Assembly: GCF_028649475.1 (NCBI RefSeq) | Contig: NZ_JAQSIP010000009.1 | Span: 62,001 to 126,000 of the forward strand | Direction of reading: 5' to 3' | Origin: Curvibacter cyanobacteriorum | Lineage (GTDB): Bacteria; Pseudomonadota; Gammaproteobacteria; Burkholderiales; Burkholderiaceae_C | DNA: 64,000 nt | Shown here: positions 7,167 to 15,944 of the stretch, in pieces | Layout: each line of letters opens with the position of its first letter | How positions within the stretch are numbered: the first letter of the stretch is position 1 | Program-made: the position numbers and the translations under genes | Notes under the pieces: generated by a model | Seen by the model: the letters and a program-made list of their open reading frames with translations, nothing else | Databases searched by the model: none | Told to the model about the DNA's origin: nothing

Positions 7167-9098
7167 ATGGGTGTTTCGAGCTTTGTGGTGCAGCTGCTCA
7201 ATGGGCTGGCGGGGGCGTCCTCGCTGTTCCTGGTGGCGGCGGGCCTGTCACTGATCTTCGGGGTCACGCGCATCGTGAACTTTGCGCACGGCTCTTTCTT
7301 CATGGTGGGCATCTACCTCGCGTACAGCCTGGTCGAGCGCCTGGGCTCGAGCCTCGGGTTCTGGCCCTCCCTGGTGCTGGCGGCGATCATCACCGGGGTC
7401 CTGGGGGCCTTGGTGGAGATGGTGCTGCTGCGCCGCATTTACAAGGCGCCTGAGCTGTTCCAGTTGCTGGCCACGTTTGCGCTGGTGCTGGTCATCAAGG
7501 ACGCCGCGCTGTGGCTCTGGGGCCCCGAAGAGCTGCTGGGCCCGCGCGCCCCGGGCCTGTCGGGCTCGGTCGACATCTTGGGCCGCAATTTCCCGGCCTA
7601 TGACCTGTTCCTGATCGTGGTCGGCCCGCTGGTGCTGGGGGCCCTGACCCTGCTGCTCACGCGCACCCGCTGGGGCACCCTGGTGCGCGCCGCCACGCAA
7701 GACCGCGAGATGGTCAGCGCGCTCGGCGTCAACCAGGCCTGGTTGTTCACCGCGGTGTTTGCGCTCGGTGCGCTGTTGGCGGGCCTGGGCGGTGCGCTGC
7801 AACTGCCGCGCGAGCCCGCCACGCTGGAGATGGACCTGCACACCATTGGCGCCGCCTTTGTGGTGGTGGTGGTGGGCGGCATGGGCTCGATCCCGGGCGC
7901 CTACGCGGCCGCGCTGCTGATCGCCGAAGTCAAGGCGATCTGCATCTGGCTGGGGGTGGTGGACGTGTTCGGGGTCAGTGTGTCGTTCTCCAAGCTGACC
8001 CTGGTGGTCGAGTTCCTGGTGATGGCCGTGGTGCTGGTGGTGCGGCCCTGGGGCCTGATGGGCAAGCCCCAGGCCAACAGCCGCCACACCGGTCTGGCCG
8101 AGGCGCCGCTGCGCCACCCGGGGCGCTGGTTCAAGCTCGGCGGGGCCGCGCTGATGGCGGCCCTGGTGCTGCTGCCCTGGCTCACGGCCGGTTCGCCCTA
8201 CCTGTCGGTGCTGATGATCGACCTGATGATCGCGGCCCTGTTTGCCGCCAGCCTGCACTTCATCATGGGCCCGGCCGGCATGCACTCGTTTGGTCACGCG
8301 GCCTACTTTGGTCTGGGCGCTTACGCCGCGGCGCTGCTGGTGCGCTCGGCCGGCATCCCGATGGAGCTGGCCCTGGTGCTGGCACCCCTGGCCGCTGCCG
8401 TGGGCGCGCTGATTTACGGCTGGTTCTGTGTGCGCCTGTCGGGCGTTTACCTGGCCATGCTGACGCTCGCGTTCGCGCAGATCACCTGGGCCATCTGTTA
8501 CCAGTGGGACGGCTTCACCGGCGGCAGCAACGGCCTCACCGGGGTCTGGCCGGCACCGTGGCTGTCGAACAAGCTCAACTACTACTACCTGACCCTGGTG
8601 CTGGTCACGGTGGGCGTGCTGCTGCTGCGCCGCGTGCTGTTCTCGCCCTTTGGCTATGCGCTGCGCGCGGGCCGTGACTCGGCCTTGCGGGCCGATGCGA
8701 TTGGCATCGACGTCAAGCGCATGCAGTGGGTGGCGTTCATCATTGCGGGCGGCTTTGCTGGTTTGGGCGGGGCCTTGTTTGCCTTCTCCAAGGGCAGCAT
8801 CTCGCCCGAGGCATTGGCCGTGGGCAAGTCGGTGGACGGCTTGGTGATGGTGCTGCTGGGGGGCATTCAAACCCTGTCGGGCCCGGTGGTGGGGGCCGTC
8901 ACCTTCACCTGGCTGCACGACACCGTGGCGCGCAACACCGACTACTGGCGCGCCATGCTGGGCGCCATCATCTTGCTGCTGGTGCTGCTGTTCCCGCAAG
9001 GCATTGCGGGCTCGATCAAGCACCTGATCGAGTCCTGGCAGGAGCGCCGCCGCCAGGCCGCGCCCAGCGTCCCCAGCGCCACCAAGGAGGTCGCATGA
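7167..9098 (+). CDS. fused LivH-LivM ABC transporter permease
   Basis: A single 643-residue polypeptide carries both permease modules that are usually separate. Residues 1-290 or so are LivH-like (GLSLIFGVTRIVNFAHGSFF near the start, then VVVVGGMGSIPGAYAAALL). A linker at about 295-325 (PQANSRHTGLAEAPLRHPGR) leads into a LivM-like half with SFGHAAYFGLGAYAAALL and the RDSALRADAIGIDVKRMQW loop. About 17-19 hydrophobic segments are visible. Ribosome-binding sequence TAAAGG precedes ATG 7167. The stop overlaps the next ATG (ATGA). The fusion fixes the 1:1 ratio of the two transmembrane subunits. Confidence 0.92.
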   Translation: MGVSSFVVQLLNGLAGASSLFLVAAGLSLIFGVTRIVNFAHGSFFMVGIYLAYSLVERLGSSLGFWPSLVLAAIITGVLGALVEMVLLRRIYKAPELFQLLATFALVLVIKDAALWLWGPEELLGPRAPGLSGSVDILGRNFPAYDLFLIVVGPLVLGALTLLLTRTRWGTLVRAATQDREMVSALGVNQAWLFTAVFALGALLAGLGGALQLPREPATLEMDLHTIGAAFVVVVVGGMGSIPGAYAAALLIAEVKAICIWLGVVDVFGVSVSFSKLTLVVEFLVMAVVLVVRPWGLMGKPQANSRHTGLAEAPLRHPGRWFKLGGAALMAALVLLPWLTAGSPYLSVLMIDLMIAALFAASLHFIMGPAGMHSFGHAAYFGLGAYAAALLVRSAGIPMELALVLAPLAAAVGALIYGWFCVRLSGVYLAMLTLAFAQITWAICYQWDGFTGGSNGLTGVWPAPWLSNKLNYYYLTLVLVTVGVLLLRRVLFSPFGYALRAGRDSALRADAIGIDVKRMQWVAFIIAGGFAGLGGALFAFSKGSISPEALAVGKSVDGLVMVLLGGIQTLSGPVVGAVTFTWLHDTVARNTDYWRAMLGAIILLLVLLFPQGIAGSIKHLIESWQERRRQAAPSVPSATKEVA

Positions 9099-9898
9099 GT
9101 CTGTTGAAAGTTGCCGGTCTGGGCAAGGCCTTTGGCGGCGTCAAGGCCGTGGACGGCATCCACTTCGAGCTGGCCGCGGGCGAGCTGCTGGCGCTGATCG
9201 GCCCCAACGGCGCGGGCAAGTCGACCACCTTCAACATGGTCAACGGCCAGTTGCCCGCGGACAGCGGTTCCATCCTGCTCAACGGGCAGGAACTGGTCGG
9301 CCGCAAGCCGCGTGACATCTGGCGCATGGGCGTGGGCCGTACCTTCCAGATCGCCGAGACCTTTGCCTCGCTCAGCGTGGTGGAGAACGTGCAGATGGCC
9401 TTGCTGTCGGTCGACGACCGTCTGTTCTCGTTCTGGCGCAACGCCTCCGACCACAAGCGCGACGAGGCGCTCGACTTGCTGGCCCAGGTGGGCATGCGGG
9501 CCCAGGCCGATCGCCCCTGCAGCGAGCTGGCTTATGGCGACGTCAAGCGGGTCGAACTTGCGATTGCGATGGCCAATTCGCCCAAGCTGCTGCTGATGGA
9601 CGAGCCTACCGCGGGCATGGCCCCCAAAGAGCGCAATGACCTCATGGCGCTGACCAAGCAGCTGGTGGTGGACCGCGGCATGGCCGTGCTGTTCACCGAG
9701 CACAGCATGGACGTGGTGTTCGCCTACGCCGACCGCATGATCGTGCTGGCCCGTGGCCGCCTGATCGCCGAGGGCAAACCCCTCGAACTGCGCGACCACC
9801 CCAAGGTGCAGGAGGTGTACTTCGGCTCCGGCAAGACCTTTGAGAAAAACCAGGCCGCCGAGCGCGTGGCCCCGACCCCGGTGGAGTCTGTTGCATGA
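9095..9898 (+). CDS. LivG-type ABC transporter ATP-binding protein
   Basis: The product has 267 residues. Walker A GPNGAGKST is at 36-44, the Q-loop GRTFQIAETF in the middle, and Walker B LLLMDEPTAGM is followed by the H-loop FTEHSMDVV. The ABC signature is atypical: ELAYGDVKRVELAIA replaces the usual LSGGQ-like LSYG-x-x-R, as in several aromatic-acid Liv systems. ATG 9095 has an AGGAGG site and overlaps the permease stop by four bases, so the two are translationally coupled. With the next gene it powers the importer encoded just upstream. A longer in-frame extension from 8726 is open but lies inside the permease gene and is rejected. Confidence 0.93.
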   Translation: MSLLKVAGLGKAFGGVKAVDGIHFELAAGELLALIGPNGAGKSTTFNMVNGQLPADSGSILLNGQELVGRKPRDIWRMGVGRTFQIAETFASLSVVENVQMALLSVDDRLFSFWRNASDHKRDEALDLLAQVGMRAQADRPCSELAYGDVKRVELAIAMANSPKLLLMDEPTAGMAPKERNDLMALTKQLVVDRGMAVLFTEHSMDVVFAYADRMIVLARGRLIAEGKPLELRDHPKVQEVYFGSGKTFEKNQAAERVAPTPVESVA

Positions 9899-10641
9899 GT
9901 GCTGTCGCCCCTTCTTCCGCTCCCCTGTTGCAGGCCAAGGGCCTGGCGGCCTGGTATGGCGCGGCGCAAATCCTGTATGACGTGGACCTTGAGGTGCGGC
10001 GTGGCGAGGTGGTGGCCTTGATGGGCCGCAACGGCGCCGGCAAGTCGACCACCCTCAAGGCCTTGATGGGCATGCTGGCCAAGCGCCGCGGCCAGATCAC
10101 GTTCATGGGCCACGACCTGTCGCGCAGCGAACCGCACACCGCGGCGCGCCTGGGCCTGGGCTTTGTGCCCGAGGACCGGCGCATCTTCACCGACCTCAGC
10201 GTGACCGAGAACCTGGCCGTGGGCCGCCAGCCGCCGCGCCGTTGGCCCGATGGCAGCGCCGCGCCCGAGTGGACACCCGAGCGCCTGTTCAAGCTGTTTC
10301 CCAACCTCGGCGAGATGCAGCAGCGCCCCGGCGGTCGCATGAGTGGTGGCGAGCAGCAGATGTTGACGGTAGCGCGCACCCTGATGGGCAACCCCTACCT
10401 GGTGCTGCTCGATGAACCCTCCGAGGGCGTGGCCCCGGTGATCGTCGAGCAGATGGCGCACATGATCCTCGAGCTCAAATCGCAGGGCGTGAGCATCCTG
10501 CTGTCCGAGCAGAACATGCACTTTGCCGAGCTGGTGTCGGACCGTGCCTACGTGCTCGAAAAAGGCCAGATCCGCTACCAGGCCAGCATGGCCGAACTGG
10601 CCGAGAACGAGGCCGTGCGCCGGGCCTACCTGAGCGTGTGA
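9895..10641 (+). CDS. LivF-type ABC transporter ATP-binding protein
   Basis: The 248-residue ATPase contains Walker A GRNGAGKST, the classical signature MSGGEQQML, Walker B LVLLDEPSEGVAP and the H-loop SEQNMHFAE. The spelling DEPSEG is typical of LivF. Its ATG overlaps the livG-like stop by four bases. It completes the importer: one binding protein, one fused permease, two ATPases. Its signature is normal, whereas the LivG partner's is modified, so the two sites of the heterodimer may hydrolyse ATP unequally; that last point is inference. Confidence 0.94.
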   Translation: MSAVAPSSAPLLQAKGLAAWYGAAQILYDVDLEVRRGEVVALMGRNGAGKSTTLKALMGMLAKRRGQITFMGHDLSRSEPHTAARLGLGFVPEDRRIFTDLSVTENLAVGRQPPRRWPDGSAAPEWTPERLFKLFPNLGEMQQRPGGRMSGGEQQMLTVARTLMGNPYLVLLDEPSEGVAPVIVEQMAHMILELKSQGVSILLSEQNMHFAELVSDRAYVLEKGQIRYQASMAELAENEAVRRAYLSV

Positions 10642-10717
10642 ACACGGCACGGCTTCTGCTTGAGGCTGTGCGCTTTCATGTGGTCCCGTCTGTGCTTTCA
10701 ACTTAAGGAGTGATGCC

Positions 10718-11446
10718 ATGTCTTCGATCCCTCAGCGCCGTCAGTTCTTGCAGTCCGCCGCCCTCATGGGGCTGGCTGGCGGCGTCTTGTCTCACCCGGT
10801 CTGGGCGGCCGGCCTCAAGCCTGGTGCCGACAGCGCTCTCATCGTGGTCGACGTGCAGAACTGCTTTGTGCCCGGCGGCACGCTGCCGGTGGCCAAGGGC
10901 GACGAGGTGGTGCCGGTGATCAACCGCATCGCCGCCGCGTTTGAAAACGTGGTCGTCACGCAGGACTGGCACACGCCGGCCCACGCCTCGTTTGCCAGCA
11001 GCTACGAAGGCAAGAAGCCCTTCGAGTCGACCAAGCTGTCCTATGGCCAGCAGGTGCTGTGGCCCGACCACTGCGTGCAGGGCACCGACGACGCCGCGCT
11101 GCACAAAGACCTCAAGGTGCCGCAGGCGCAGATCATCCTGCGCAAAGGCTTCCACAAGCATGTGGACAGCTACTCCGCGTTCGAAGAAGCCGACCGCAAG
11201 ACCGCCACCGGCCTGGCGGGTTACCTGAAGGCGCGTGGCATCAAGACCGTCTACGTGACCGGGCTGGCGACCGACTTCTGTGTCGCCTGGACCGCGCTGG
11301 ACGCGCGCCGCCTGGGCTTCAAGACCTATGTGGTCGAAGACGCCTGCCGTGCCATCGACCTCAATGGCTCGCTGGCCGCGGCCTGGAAGCAAATGAGCGC
11401 CAAGGGCGTCAAGCGCATCCAGTCCAGCGACATCGTGCTGGCCTGA
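10718..11446 (+). CDS. pncA: nicotinamidase (isochorismatase-like cysteine hydrolase) with Tat-like leader
   Basis: The 242-residue protein is a cysteine hydrolase with the nicotinamidase catalytic triad: D45 (VVDVQNCF), K143 (LRKG) and C188 (ATDFCV). The metal-site motif DWHTPAH (D83, H85, H89) and WPDHCVQG are also typical of PncA. It would release ammonia from nicotinamide to give nicotinate, feeding the hydroxylase encoded next. Unusually for PncA, a leader with RRQFLQ (residues 7-12), a hydrophobic core and VWA at 28-30 resembles a Tat signal, which predicts periplasmic action. An AAGGAG site precedes ATG 10718. The role in catabolism rather than NAD salvage is inferred from the leader and neighbours. 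Confidence 0.85.
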   Translation: MSSIPQRRQFLQSAALMGLAGGVLSHPVWAAGLKPGADSALIVVDVQNCFVPGGTLPVAKGDEVVPVINRIAAAFENVVVTQDWHTPAHASFASSYEGKKPFESTKLSYGQQVLWPDHCVQGTDDAALHKDLKVPQAQIILRKGFHKHVDSYSAFEEADRKTATGLAGYLKARGIKTVYVTGLATDFCVAWTALDARRLGFKTYVVEDACRAIDLNGSLAAAWKQMSAKGVKRIQSSDIVLA

Positions 11447-11491
11447 TTCGCCCCTCCCAGCTGACCGCACTGTCGCCCCAGGCCTCCCTCC

Positions 11492-12028
11492 ATGACCGGC
11501 CGCGCCGCCCCCTGCACCCACCTCAGCGTCAACGGCCAGCGTTGTGAGCTGCCCGTGGATTCGACGGCGCTCACCCTGCTGCACCTGCTGCGCAATGACC
11601 TGGGCCTCAACGGGCCCAAGTACGGCTGTGGCCTGGGCCAGTGCGGTGCCTGCACCGTGCTGGTCGATGGGGTGGCGGCGCGCGCCTGCGTGATCCCGGC
11701 CACGGGCGTGGCGGGCCGCGACGTCACCACGCTGGAGGGCCTGGCCCCGCCCGGCCAGTGGCACCCGGTGCAGCAGGCCTTTGTCGACGAGCAAGCCGCC
11801 CAGTGCGGCTACTGCCTGAACGGCATGGTGATGATGGCCGCGGCTTTGCTGGCGCGGCAGCCCCAGCCCAGCGAGGCTGACATCCGGCGCGAGCTGTCGC
11901 ACAACCTGTGCCGTTGCGGCACCCACCTGTCCATCCTGCGCGCGGTGCAGCGCGCTGCCGAGCGCATGTCGCGCTCGTGCGCGCCGGCCGCCCCGGCCCC
12001 GGCGGCGGCCCCCAGATCCGCCCCATGA
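11492..12028 (+). CDS. nicA: NicA-type (2Fe-2S) subunit of nicotinate dehydrogenase/hydroxylase
   Basis: The 178-residue protein has the two-cluster architecture of xanthine-oxidase-family small subunits. A plant-ferredoxin-type cluster has CGLGQCGACTV with an upstream-downstream Cys pair. A C-terminal helical domain has QCGYCLNG and NLCRCGTH. It passes electrons from the molybdenum subunit. Length and order match NicA of Pseudomonas putida, whose partner NicB hydroxylates nicotinate at C6. No Tat leader is visible, so this subunit is probably cytoplasmic. Its stop overlaps the next start (ATGA). The last 20 residues are Ala/Pro-rich and probably not structured. Substrate is inferred from the pncA and hnr-like neighbours. 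Confidence 0.85.
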   Translation: MTGRAAPCTHLSVNGQRCELPVDSTALTLLHLLRNDLGLNGPKYGCGLGQCGACTVLVDGVAARACVIPATGVAGRDVTTLEGLAPPGQWHPVQQAFVDEQAAQCGYCLNGMVMMAAALLARQPQPSEADIRRELSHNLCRCGTHLSILRAVQRAAERMSRSCAPAAPAPAAAPRSAP

Positions 12029-15000
12029 GCGCCCAGCCGACCCCCACCGCAGCCGCGGCGTCCTGTGCGCCGCGCCGCGCCACCCTGCCGCAAACCCGGG
12101 CTGATTTTTGGGCCGCCCGCGGTGTGTTGCTGGTCTGGCGCGACCCGCCCCCAGCGCCGCCCCCGGTCAAGGGCCAGCCCGCCCTGGTCAGCAGCAACCC
12201 CGCCGAAGGCCCCGAGCTGTTGCTGGCGCTGTGGGACGACGGCAGCGTCACCGCGCTCAGCGGCCATGTGGACCTGGGCACCGGCATCCGCACCGCGCTG
12301 GCCCAGATCGTGGCCGAAGAGCTGGACCTGCCGCTGAGCGCGCTGCACATGGTGCTGGGCGACACCCCGCGCGCGCCCAACCAGGGCGCCACCATCGCCA
12401 GCACCTCGATCCAGATCCATGCCCAGCCGCTGCGCCTGGCGGCGGCCCAGGCGCGGCAGTGGCTGCTGGCGCAGGCGGCCCAGCGCTGGTCGCTGCCGCC
12501 CGAGGCGCTGGCCATCACCCCCGGTGAAGTGTCGGTGCGCGCCGAACCCGAGCGCCGCCTGCCCTGGGCCGAGCTGTTGGCCGGGCCCGCGCAGTCGCTG
12601 CGCCTGGACCCCGACACCCCGCTCAAGCCCCGCGCCGATTACCACACGGTGGGCCAGTCCGCGCCGCGCCTGGACATCCCGGCCAAGGTCAGCGGCGAGC
12701 TGATTTTTGTCCACGACATGCGCGTGCCCGGCATGCTGCACGGGCGCGTGGTGCGCCCGCCCTACGCGGGTGCCGACCACGGCGACTTCATTGGCAACAC
12801 GCTGGAGTCGGTGGACGAAAGCTCGGTCGCCCACATCCCCGGCCTGCGCGCGGTGGTGGTCATCCGCGACTTTGTCGGGGTGGTGGCCGAGCGCGAAGAG
12901 CACGCCGAACAAGCCCTGCGCGAACTGCGTGTGCGCTGGAAAACCTGGCCCGGCTTCCCCGACCAGTCCCACCCCGAGGCGGTGCGCCAGGCCATCCGCA
13001 ACAACCCCGCCACCCAGCGCCGCCTGGTGGACGAGGGCGATGTCGATGCCGCGCTGGCCGGCGCCGCCCAGCCCATGGCGCGCACCTATGTCTGGCCCTA
13101 CCAGCTGCACGGCTCGATCGGCCCTTCGTGCGCGGTGGCCGACTGGCGCGCCGACGAGGGGGGGGCCGGGCCGCGCATGACGGTTTGGGCCGGCACGCAA
13201 AACCCCCATGTGCTGCGCGCCGACCTGGCCCGGCTGATGGGCCTGCCCGACGTCGCCATCGACCTGATCCGCATGGAGGCCGCCGGCTGTTACGGCCGCA
13301 ATGGCGCCGACGATGTGGCCGCCGACGCGGCCCTGCTGTCGCGCGCGGTGGGGGCCCCGGTGCGGGTGCAGCTGACGCGCGAGCAAGAGCACCTGTGGGA
13401 GCCCAAGGGCACGGCCCAGCTCATGCAGGTGCGCGGGGGCCTGAACGCCGACGGCTCGGTGGCCGGCTACGACTTCGAAACCTCCTACCCCAGCAACGGC
13501 GCGCCCACCCTGGCCCTGCTGCTGACCCGCACGGTCGAGCCGCTGGCCCAGGCCTACGAAATGGGCGACCGCACCGCCCGCCCGCCGTACGACTACAGCG
13601 ACCTGCGGGTGGCGGTGAACGACATGCCGCCGATCATCCGCGCCTCCTGGCTGCGCGGGGTGTCGGCCTTGCCCAATTCATTTGCGCACGAGTCCTTTGT
13701 CGACGAGCTGGCCACCGCGGCCGGGGTTGACCCGGTCGCGTTTCGCCTGCAGCACCTGAGCGACCCGCGCGCCATCGAGTTGGTGCAGTCCACGGCCGAG
13801 CGCGCCGGCTGGCGCCCGCGCACCGGCCCCACGCGGCGCCGCGACGGCGACTGGCTGCAAGGCCAGGGCTTTGCCTATGCGCGTTACGTGCACAGCAAGT
13901 GGCCCGGCTTTGGGGCCGCCTGGGCCGCCTGGGTGGCCGATGTCGAGGTCAACCAGGTCACGGGCGAGGTGCACGTCAAGCGCGTGGTGGTGGGCCACGA
14001 CGCGGGCCTGGTGGTCAACCCGGCAGGCATCGAGCAACAGATCCAGGGCAATGTGCTGCAGACCACCAGCCGGGCCTTGAAAGAGCAGGTGCAGTTCGAG
14101 CCGCTGACACCGCGCCCCACGCCGGCCGAGGCCCCGGCCCCAGGGCCGTTGGTGGCCGCGCCGCAGACCCTGGCCAGCCGCGACTGGGGCAGCTACCCGA
14201 TCCTGAGCTTTCGCGAGGTGCCGGTGGTCGAGGTGCTGCACATGCCGCGCCCCGGCGAGGCCCCGCTGGGGGCTGGCGAGTCGGCCTCGGTGCCCGGCAC
14301 CGCGGCCATCGCCAACGCCATCTTTGACGCCACGGGCGTGCGTTTTCGCGCGCCGCCTTTCACCCCCGAGGTGGTCCGCGCCGCACTCAACCCCTTGCCC
14401 GCTCCCGGCGGCCCGGACGGCCCTCAGCGACCTGACGCAGCCCCCCCGGGCGCCCGGGCCATGCCCCCCGGCGAGCCCGCTGTGGCCTGGCCTGCGGACG
14501 CGGTGGCCCCGCGTCCACGCCGCCGCTGGGCCCGCGTGGGGGCGCTGCTGACCGCGGCCGTGGGCATCACGCTTGGCCTGCTGGGCGCGCGTTCGGCGAT
14601 CGCGCCGGTGCAGCCCGCCAGCGGCTCCATCTACACCGAGGCCACGCTGGAGCGTGGGCGCCTGCTGGCCGCCGCCGGCGACTGTGCCGTCTGCCACACC
14701 GCGCCGGGCGGGGTGCCCAACGCCGGCGGGCGGGCCATGGACACGCCGTTCGGCACCATCTACACCACCAACCTCACGCCCGATCCCGACACGGGCCTGG
14801 GCCGCTGGTCTTTCAGCGCCTTCCAGCGCGCGATGCGCGAGGGTGTCTCGCGCGACGGCCACCACCTGTACCCGGCCTTCCCCTACACCTCGTTTGCCAA
14901 GATGAGCGACGAGGACCTGACCGCGCTGTACGCCTGGCTCATGGCCCAGCCCCCGGTGCCGGCCCAGGTGCCCCAGACCCAGCTGGCCTTCCCGTTCAGC

Positions 15001-15807
15001 CTGCGCCCGCTGATGGCCGGCTGGAACGCCCTGTTCCACGACCCCCGCCCCTGGCAGCCCGAGCCCGGCCGCTCGCCCGAATGGAACCGCGGCGCCTACC
15101 TGGTGCAGGGCGTGGGCCACTGCGGCGCCTGCCACACCCCGCGCAACGCGTTGGGCGCCGAGCGCGGCGGCCCGGCCTACTTGTCGGGCGCGCTGGTGGA
15201 CGGCTGGGAGGCGCCCGCGCTGACCGCCCTGTCGCGTGCGCCCGTGCCCTGGACCCAGGCCTCGCTCTACCAGTACCTGCGCCACGGCCACAGCGCCGAG
15301 CACGGCAGCGCCAGCGGCCCCATGGCCCCGGTGGTGCGCGAGCTGGCGGCCTTGCCCGACGCCGATGTGCAGGCCATGGCCACTTACCTGGCCAGCTTCA
15401 ACCCGCCCACCCCCGACGCACCGGCCCAGGCCCAACGCCAGGTGGCCCAGGCTGCCGCCCGCGCACCGTTGGCCAGCACGGCCTCGCGGCTGTTTGACGG
15501 TGCCTGCGCCGCCTGCCACCACGACGGCGACGGCCCGCGCCTGTTGGGGGTCAATGTGCCGCTGGCGCTGAACAGTAACCTGCACAGCGCGCGGCCCGAC
15601 AACCTGCTGCAGGTCATCGTGCATGGCCTGCGCCAGCCGGCGGCGCCCGCCCTGGGCTTCATGCCGGCCTTTGGCGACACCTTCAGCGACGCCCAGATCA
15701 CCGAGCTGGCCGGCTACCTGCGCCAGCGCTTTGCGCCCGACCAGCCGGCCTGGACCGATGTGCCCGCCGCGCTGGCGCGGGTGCGCGCTTCGCCCGCCCA
15801 CCCCTGA
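12025..15807 (+). CDS. nicB: NicB-type molybdopterin subunit fused to membrane-anchored tri-haem cytochrome c
   Basis: The 1260-residue protein has two parts. Residues 1-790 or so are a xanthine-dehydrogenase-family molybdopterin domain, with the conserved C-terminal active-site block GAGESASVPGTAAIANAI near 747-764. One hydrophobic segment (about 836-858) follows RPRRRW, so the cytochrome part should lie in the periplasm by the positive-inside rule. The rest is a cytochrome c region with three CxxCH motifs at C887, C1033 and C1161. This matches the layout of P. putida NicB, which sends electrons from nicotinate C6-hydroxylation to cytochromes instead of NAD or oxygen. ATG 12025 overlaps the nicA stop; the frame is open further upstream but only inside nicA. 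Confidence 0.87.
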   Translation: MSAQPTPTAAAASCAPRRATLPQTRADFWAARGVLLVWRDPPPAPPPVKGQPALVSSNPAEGPELLLALWDDGSVTALSGHVDLGTGIRTALAQIVAEELDLPLSALHMVLGDTPRAPNQGATIASTSIQIHAQPLRLAAAQARQWLLAQAAQRWSLPPEALAITPGEVSVRAEPERRLPWAELLAGPAQSLRLDPDTPLKPRADYHTVGQSAPRLDIPAKVSGELIFVHDMRVPGMLHGRVVRPPYAGADHGDFIGNTLESVDESSVAHIPGLRAVVVIRDFVGVVAEREEHAEQALRELRVRWKTWPGFPDQSHPEAVRQAIRNNPATQRRLVDEGDVDAALAGAAQPMARTYVWPYQLHGSIGPSCAVADWRADEGGAGPRMTVWAGTQNPHVLRADLARLMGLPDVAIDLIRMEAAGCYGRNGADDVAADAALLSRAVGAPVRVQLTREQEHLWEPKGTAQLMQVRGGLNADGSVAGYDFETSYPSNGAPTLALLLTRTVEPLAQAYEMGDRTARPPYDYSDLRVAVNDMPPIIRASWLRGVSALPNSFAHESFVDELATAAGVDPVAFRLQHLSDPRAIELVQSTAERAGWRPRTGPTRRRDGDWLQGQGFAYARYVHSKWPGFGAAWAAWVADVEVNQVTGEVHVKRVVVGHDAGLVVNPAGIEQQIQGNVLQTTSRALKEQVQFEPLTPRPTPAEAPAPGPLVAAPQTLASRDWGSYPILSFREVPVVEVLHMPRPGEAPLGAGESASVPGTAAIANAIFDATGVRFRAPPFTPEVVRAALNPLPAPGGPDGPQRPDAAPPGARAMPPGEPAVAWPADAVAPRPRRRWARVGALLTAAVGITLGLLGARSAIAPVQPASGSIYTEATLERGRLLAAAGDCAVCHTAPGGVPNAGGRAMDTPFGTIYTTNLTPDPDTGLGRWSFSAFQRAMREGVSRDGHHLYPAFPYTSFAKMSDEDLTALYAWLMAQPPVPAQVPQTQLAFPFSLRPLMAGWNALFHDPRPWQPEPGRSPEWNRGAYLVQGVGHCGACHTPRNALGAERGGPAYLSGALVDGWEAPALTALSRAPVPWTQASLYQYLRHGHSAEHGSASGPMAPVVRELAALPDADVQAMATYLASFNPPTPDAPAQAQRQVAQAAARAPLASTASRLFDGACAACHHDGDGPRLLGVNVPLALNSNLHSARPDNLLQVIVHGLRQPAAPALGFMPAFGDTFSDAQITELAGYLRQRFAPDQPAWTDVPAALARVRASPAHP

Positions 15808-15944
15808 GGTGCGGCCGCCCGGCGAACGGTGCCGGGTGGGGGCCGGGCCGGCGCTTGCTGGCCTCATGCGGGTGTGCGCCGTCAGTCCCCCCGAGACGTG
15901 GGCGCACCGGCCCGGGCGGGGCCGGTGGTGGCGGGGCCCCGGCC

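Noticed and set aside
7248-9023. 591-codon minus-strand open frame across the fused permease
   Set aside because: Its translation is dominated by His, Gln and Arg, as expected from the antisense of a Leu/Val/Ala-rich membrane protein.
15808-15944. Possible terminator between nicB and the convergent MFS gene
   Set aside because: There are several GC-rich inverted repeats but no T-tract on either strand, so no site could be chosen.
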